A DNA stretch of 34,304 nucleotides from Planctomycetota bacterium (GTDB lineage Bacteria; Planctomycetota; Phycisphaerae; SM23-33): assembly GCA_024275995.1 (NCBI GenBank), contig JAJRYB010000018.1:1-34304 (forward strand). Direction: 5' to 3'. The notes beneath the pieces are model-generated. The model was not told where the DNA came from. It did not search any database and saw nothing but the letters and a program-made list of their open reading frames with translations. Below, in pieces: positions 30,424 to 34,304 of the stretch (its first letter is position 1; each line of letters begins with the position of its first letter). A program made the translations under genes and the position numbers.

Positions 30424-31434
30424 TCAGATTGCTACATGCGTCCGCCCCCCTTCGGCGGCACCCTGGACCGCCAGCGCCACGCGCGACGCTGCCAGCACCT
30501 CGCCCGTCGTGAGATCCTCCTCGTCCGTCTCGGAGGCGATGTCCTTCAGGAACGAGTCGAAGTATCCACCCGCTACGTCCGGCTCCGCATCCATCCACTC
30601 GATGGGTTTTTCTCCGCAGCCGCCCATGAACACGCGCTTGTCCGTCGCCGATGTTTCGAGCACGCCATTCTCGCCGTGCAGCGTCATGCGCCAGTACTGC
30701 GGCATGTCGTATCCGCCGCGCTGCGGCGAGAGGTAAGACACGTCGCCCATTACCCCTCCGTCGTTGTCCAGCCGCAGCAGCATCTGCGCCCCCACCTGGA
30801 AGGACGGGCACTCGGTGAAAGAGGCGTTCCAGACGCGCGCCGCGACGACCTCCACGAACCTGCGCCCGGTTATCCAGGGTATCGCGTCCATCGCGTGGAT
30901 GGCGATATCGTTGATCGTGCCGCCGTGCATACCTTCCTCGAAGTACCACGACGGGCGCGAACCGTACATCAGCGGATGCTGCCCGGCGAAGGTTACCGTG
31001 TGGACTTCACCTATGACGCCCTGGCGGACCAGCCGTCGCATCGAGCGGAACTGCCCGCCGTCGCGCAGGTCGAGTTGGCAGCCGACACGGAGATTCCTCT
31101 CGCGCGACAGGACCGCGATTCTCTCCAACTCCTCCGGCGACGTGCAGATCGGCTTGTCGCTGATGACGTGCAGGCCGGCTTCCAGGCCCGCGATGATTAT
31201 TTTTCCGCGTCGCCCGTAGCGGTCGCCAACCGCCAGCGCGTCGCACTCGATATCCGCGAACATCTGCGCGTAATCGTCGTGCGTGATTTTGACTTTCCCT
31301 TGCGAGACAAGCCGCTCGCGCGTCGGCGCGTGAGGTTCGCAGGCGGCGACGATCTCGACGTCCTTCCGTTCGGAAAGCAGCTCGTACAGCACTTCGATAT
31401 GCCCGTGTCTCAGGCCCGCAAACGCAATTCGCAT
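30424..31434 (-). CDS. Gfo/Idh/MocA family oxidoreductase
   Basis: The 336-aa probable NAD(P)-dependent dehydrogenase starts RIAFAGLRHGHIEVL, a degenerate dinucleotide-binding loop with His after the glycine. It carries VISDKPICTS, where DKP replaces the usual EKP but keeps the catalytic Lys. The GGTINDIAIHAMDAIPWITG segment corresponds to the DxxxH substrate site. The substrate is unknown. It is not closely similar by eye to the other oxidoreductase in this window: the N-terminal loop and the Lys motif both differ. AAAGGCG upstream of the ATG supports the start. On the minus strand it lies 217 nt downstream of the sigma-54 regulator, with the foldback palindrome between them. Confidence 0.87.
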   Translation of the reverse strand: MRIAFAGLRHGHIEVLYELLSERKDVEIVAACEPHAPTRERLVSQGKVKITHDDYAQMFADIECDALAVGDRYGRRGKIIIAGLEAGLHVISDKPICTSPEELERIAVLSRERNLRVGCQLDLRDGGQFRSMRRLVRQGVIGEVHTVTFAGQHPLMYGSRPSWYFEEGMHGGTINDIAIHAMDAIPWITGRRFVEVVAARVWNASFTECPSFQVGAQMLLRLDNDGGVMGDVSYLSPQRGGYDMPQYWRMTLHGENGVLETSATDKRVFMGGCGEKPIEWMDAEPDVAGGYFDSFLKDIASETDEEDLTTGEVLAASRVALAVQGAAEGGRTHVAI

Positions 31435-31486
31435 GTATTCGCCTTTCGGTATATGTTACAGCGCACTCCGGTTGTCACTGCCTTTT

Positions 31487-31662
31487 GGGCACTTTGAATA
31501 ATTCATTTCTGCTGCGAACGGCTGCAAATCGTGCCACCTTCGTTGTCGGGCTAAAATCGTCCTCGACGTAGTTATTACTACGCCTGTGGGGATTTTAACC
31601 CTCCGTCTCGGTGACGCGATTTTCGCTCGTTCTCGCGATGAAAGCAATTATTCAAAGTACCC
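31487..31662. repeat. 176-bp foldback palindrome
   Basis: The two 88-nt arms are colinear. The outer 17 nt (GGGCACTTTGAATAATT and GGGTACTTTGAATAATT) match at 16 positions. CGGGCTAAAATC/AGGGTTAAAATC match inside. The centre is perfect CGTAGT-TATT-ACTACG (31567-31582). As RNA it would form one long imperfect hairpin. The right arm overlaps the last codons and stop of the sigma-54 regulator gene. No transposase is present. It is probably a miniature inverted-repeat (MITE/REP-like) element. Confidence 0.8.
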
Positions 31663-33070
31663 TTATCGCCGAGGGGCCCTGAAGCCCGTATCGTTTCATC
31701 TTCTTGTATAGCGTCGTCCGGTTGATGCCGAGCTGGTTGGCGGTCTCCTGGCGATTCCCGTTGTTCGCGCGAAGCGCCGCCAGGATGATTCGTTTTTCAG
31801 GCCCGGCGAGCGCTTCTGAAAGCGTCGTCGGCTGGGTTGGCGCGTCCACCTCGTCGGTCGCCTCACCGGCGCCGCCCAGCACCGCCGCGGGAAGGTCGCC
31901 CACGCCCACCACCGATTGGCGGCAGAGCACCAATGCGCGCTCGACACAGTTCTCCAGTTCGCGCACGTTGCCCGGCCAGTCGTATCGCTGCATCCGCTCC
32001 ATCGACTCCGGACTGAAGCCCCGCACTCTACTAGCGGCGCCCTGCTGGTACTTGCCCAGGAAATGCTCCGCCAGGAGCGGGGTATCGCCGATCCGCTCCC
32101 GTAGCGTCGGCAGAGCGATGTTCACGACGTTCACCCGGTAATAAAGGTCCTCCCGAAACCGCCCCGCCTTCACCTCCTCCGCGAGATCGTGGTTCGTCGC
32201 CAGGATCACCCGAACGTTCACCTCGCGCGTGGTATTGCTTCCAAGCGCCTCGAAGCGTCGCTCCTGAAGCACCCGAAGCAGCTTCACCTGCAACTGCGGT
32301 GACGCGGTCGATACCTCGTCCAGGAAAATCGTCCCGTTGTCCGCAGCCGCGAACTTGCCGGGCTTGTCCACCACGGCGCCGGTGAACGCGCCTCGCACGT
32401 GCCCGAACAGCTCGCTCTCCAGCAGCGTGTCCGGAAGCGCCCCGCACGCCACCTCGATAAAAGGCTCGTTCGCCCGCGGGCTGCGTCCATGAATCGCCCT
32501 GGCGATCATGCTCTTTCCCGTGCCGCTTTCACCGGTAATCAGGACGGTGCTTTTACTGTCGGCGACGGCCTCGATGAGGTCGAACACCTTCGCCATGCGA
32601 TAGTCCTGGCCGATGATATTCTCGTAACTGTATCTCTCGCGAAGCGCCGCCTTGAGGCGCCGGTTCTCCTCGATGAGCTGCTGCTGGTGCAGCGCCCGCT
32701 GAACCGCCAGACGCACGTCGTCGTCGATAATCGGCTTGGTGAGATAATCGTACGCGCCTTCCTTGATCGCCTCGACCGCCGATTCGATCGTTCCGTAACC
32801 GGTAATCAGGATAACCACCGTCCCGGGATGGTTCGCCTTGATGTATCGAAGCATCTCGAAGCCGTTGCTTTCCGGCATGCTTACGTCGGTCAGCACCAGG
32901 TGATACGATCCGGCCTTGAGACAATCGATCCCCTGGGCGATTGACGGACTTTTCGTCACGTCGTATCCGTCCAGCTCGAGGAACCCGCCAAGGCTGTCCA
33001 GCACTATCGGATCGTCGTCCACCAGGAGGACCCGCGCGATTTTCGAATCCGTGTTTTGCTCCTGCACCAT
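31652..33070 (-). CDS. NtrC-family sigma-54-dependent response regulator
   Basis: The 472-aa regulator has a full receiver (VLLVDDDPIVLDSLGG, phospho-acceptor Asp62 in LTDVSMPESNGFE, LTKPI). The AAA+ domain has Walker A GESGTGKS (180-187), GAFTGA (228-233), GTIFLDEVSTAS and WPGNVREL (366-373). A Fis-type helix-turn-helix (NRQETANQLGINRTTLYKKMKRYGL) follows. It should activate sigma-54 promoters when phosphorylated, most likely by the adjacent kinase. The track starts 69 codons earlier inside the kinase gene. The ATG at 33070 with AGGAG upstream overlaps the kinase TAA by 1 nt (TAATG). Its final residues (RVL, stop) are encoded by the foldback palindrome arm. Confidence 0.95.
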   Translation of the reverse strand: MVQEQNTDSKIARVLLVDDDPIVLDSLGGFLELDGYDVTKSPSIAQGIDCLKAGSYHLVLTDVSMPESNGFEMLRYIKANHPGTVVILITGYGTIESAVEAIKEGAYDYLTKPIIDDDVRLAVQRALHQQQLIEENRRLKAALRERYSYENIIGQDYRMAKVFDLIEAVADSKSTVLITGESGTGKSMIARAIHGRSPRANEPFIEVACGALPDTLLESELFGHVRGAFTGAVVDKPGKFAAADNGTIFLDEVSTASPQLQVKLLRVLQERRFEALGSNTTREVNVRVILATNHDLAEEVKAGRFREDLYYRVNVVNIALPTLRERIGDTPLLAEHFLGKYQQGAASRVRGFSPESMERMQRYDWPGNVRELENCVERALVLCRQSVVGVGDLPAAVLGGAGEATDEVDAPTQPTTLSEALAGPEKRIILAALRANNGNRQETANQLGINRTTLYKKMKRYGLQGPSAIRVL

Positions 33071-34071
33071 TATTGCTCCTGCCGATGCGTCGGCGTCGCG
33101 GGTAGACGGACCGTCATGACCGCCCCTCCGTTTTCGCCGCAGGACGCCGAGATCGTTCCTCCGATCCGCTCGGTGATCTCGCGCGATATCGCCAGTCCCA
33201 GGCCCATGCCTCCACCGCCCTTGGTCGTGTAGAACGGTTCGAATATGCGCTCCTCCGACCCCGGCGGTATTCCGCAACCGTTATCGGAGAACTCGACGAC
33301 GCACCGATCGTCCCCGCTCGCCAGGCGTATCTTCAGCAGCCCACCGTCGCTCATGGCGTCCAGCGAGTTGCGGATAACGTTGCAGAACACCTGGAACATA
33401 CCCGACGGCGTCGCCGTTTCGCTGTTGTCCATTTCGCACACTATCGCTGCGCCCAGGGCGTCCGCTCGCGGCTGCATCGCGACGATGGCTTCGGCGAGCA
33501 GTTCCGAAACGCCCTGACGCCGCCCGGCGCCCGAGTCGCCTTCGCCCTCATCGCGCAGCTCGCGGATGACCTGTGCTATCCGTCGCAACCCGGACCGCGC
33601 CGAGGCGAGGTGCCTGCGGGCGTCTTCACCCGCCAGGCGTTCAGCCAGCCCGACGTATCGCAGCACGCCGTCCAGCGGATTGTTCAACTCGTGCGCCACG
33701 CGGGCGGCAAGCTTGCCGGAAGCCGCCATTCGCTCGCTCGTCGCCAGCCGGCGCTCCATCGACACGCGACCGGAAACGTCCGTCGCTACGATCAGGAGAG
33801 GCGAATCTTCACCACCGGCCTCGACGAGCGGACGGACCGATACGTCCAGCGTCAACCGCCTGCCATCGGCGCCCGTGACGGAAACGCCCCGCAGCGTATG
33901 TTCGCCGTCCTCGCCAACGCGAATGAGATGAGAGATTTGAGACTCATCCGGCCGCAGCGTCCTGGCGGCTGCGTTGCGCCACAGCACGGCGCCATCCCTG
34001 CCGACGAGCAGCACAGCCTGCGGCAATGCATCCAGTGCGACGAGCAGCATTTCTTTGACCGATGAGTTCAT
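33070..34071 (-). CDS. PAS-domain sensor histidine kinase, cytoplasmic
   Basis: The 333-aa kinase is a likely partner of the overlapping sigma-54 regulator. It has a PAS-like N-terminus (about 8-100, LPQAVLLVGRDGAVLWRNAAA). The dimerisation H-box is AARVAHELNNPLDGVL with His127. The ATPase domain has N-box NVIRNSLDAM (Asn235), G1 DNGCGIP, F-box FEPFYTTK and G2 GMGLGLAIS. No membrane segment or signal peptide is seen, so the signal is probably cytoplasmic, in the manner of NtrB. The ATG lacks a good ribosome-binding site; a promoter lies 15 nt upstream. It is the first gene of a kinase-regulator operon. Confidence 0.93.
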   Translation of the reverse strand: MNSSVKEMLLVALDALPQAVLLVGRDGAVLWRNAAARTLRPDESQISHLIRVGEDGEHTLRGVSVTGADGRRLTLDVSVRPLVEAGGEDSPLLIVATDVSGRVSMERRLATSERMAASGKLAARVAHELNNPLDGVLRYVGLAERLAGEDARRHLASARSGLRRIAQVIRELRDEGEGDSGAGRRQGVSELLAEAIVAMQPRADALGAAIVCEMDNSETATPSGMFQVFCNVIRNSLDAMSDGGLLKIRLASGDDRCVVEFSDNGCGIPPGSEERIFEPFYTTKGGGGMGLGLAISREITERIGGTISASCGENGGAVMTVRLPATPTHRQEQ

Positions 34072-34085
34072 GAGCGTGAGCCGAC

Positions 34086-34114
34086 ATCGTATTTCTCGTG
34101 TTGTCTTAAGTCAA
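34086..34114 (-). promoter_or_regulatory. Putative sigma-70 promoter for the kinase-regulator operon
   Basis: On the minus strand: TTGACT, an exact 17-nt spacer, TACGAT. The start would be near 34079, leaving a leader of about 8 nt before the ATG at 34071, too short for a normal ribosome-binding site. Confidence 0.55.
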
Positions 34115-34140
34115 CATGCGTTTCCAGAAAGCAACATCCT

Positions 34141-34304
34141 TCGGACGCACCCGTCCGTACCAGAGCGTACCGTTTCGTACCACTTCGGACAGTTTCGCAA
34201 ATCCCGGGACAACCTGGGACAACCAGGAACCACTAGAGAACGAAAAAAAACAGGGTTTGGAGACCTGGGATCAGGGTTCGAGAAGGCGTAACATCTTTAG
34301 TATT
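34141..34304 (-). repeat. Degenerate 10-bp phased GTACG repeat, right inverted copy
   Basis: Read on the minus strand, it has the same ordered blocks as the left end: AGATGTTACG (34287-34296), GTTCCTGGTTGTCCC (34216-34230), GGATTTGCG (34196-34204) and GTACGAAACGGTACGCT (34164-34180), each an exact match. CGTAC or its variants recur at 34156, 34166, 34176, 34186 and 34196, exactly 10 bp apart. It differs from the left copy by whole 10-bp units. The window ends inside it. Bases 34072-34140 hold the kinase promoter region. Confidence 0.8.

Noticed and set aside
31487-31662. Complete insertion sequence
   Set aside because: The element is only 176 bp and has no transposase ORF; it can at most be a miniature non-autonomous element.

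Overview
The window is about 60% GC and carries densely packed housekeeping genes of a Gram-negative-type bacterium: lipoproteins with lipoboxes, Sec, sigma-54 activators, FtsK, PriA and RpoZ. I infer a member of the Planctomycetota, most likely Phycisphaerae-like. The reasons are the split coaB/coaC pair, several small conserved proteins that I associate with that group, two sigma-54 activators, and gene gaps filled with short inverted-repeat families. This is inference from gene content; there is no rRNA in the window. No tRNA, rRNA, CRISPR array, transposase or phage gene was seen.

Layout. (1) 1-581: a non-coding tract of degenerate 10-bp units carrying GTACG, then a good sigma-70-type promoter. 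(2) 582-2820: a sigma-54 activator with no sensor domain, then a nearly perfect -24/-12 promoter, a receiver-like protein lacking the phospho-acceptor Asp, and about 400 bp of consecutive hairpins ending in an intrinsic terminator. (3) 2898-6903, plus strand: pdxJ and dapA (4-bp overlap), a DUF2283-like protein, a cupin and a Gfo/Idh/MocA oxidoreductase. (4) 6919-19067, minus strand: a 12-gene run priA-pheA-tpiA-secG-yicC-gmk-rpoZ-coaC-coaB-dut-ftsK-glycosyltransferase. (5) 19196-26311, plus strand: a PleD-type receiver, a two-domain M16 peptidase lipoprotein, a stand-alone cyclodeaminase-like protein, a CxxC protein, a lipoprotein and an RDD membrane protein, with overlaps or gaps of 32 nt or less. 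(6) 26331-29876, minus: an S41 C-terminal processing peptidase and a YmdB-like phosphoesterase. (7) 30083-30421, plus: a small Cys-rich acidic protein. (8) 30424-34071, minus: a PAS histidine kinase and an NtrC-type regulator (1-nt overlap), a 176-bp foldback palindrome, and a second Gfo/Idh/MocA oxidoreductase. (9) 34141-34304: an inverted copy of the left-end repeat, so both ends of the window lie in the same repeat family.

How the genes fit together. The minus-strand run is core metabolism and information processing: replication restart, Phe synthesis, glycolysis, secretion, GMP kinase, RNA polymerase omega, CoA synthesis, dUTPase and chromosome translocation. The plus-strand run from 19196 looks like envelope proteolysis and lipoprotein functions behind a receiver. 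The right-hand kinase/regulator pair should drive sigma-54 promoters; the only clear sigma-54 promoter in the window is at 1889-1904, in front of the degenerate receiver.

The most unusual items are the sigma-54/pseudo-receiver/structured-RNA locus, the 10-bp-phased repeats, the foldback palindrome that supplies the last codons and stop of the regulator gene, SecG fused to a chitobiase-C-terminal/FN3_assoc-like domain, and PriA lacking about three of its zinc-binding cysteines.
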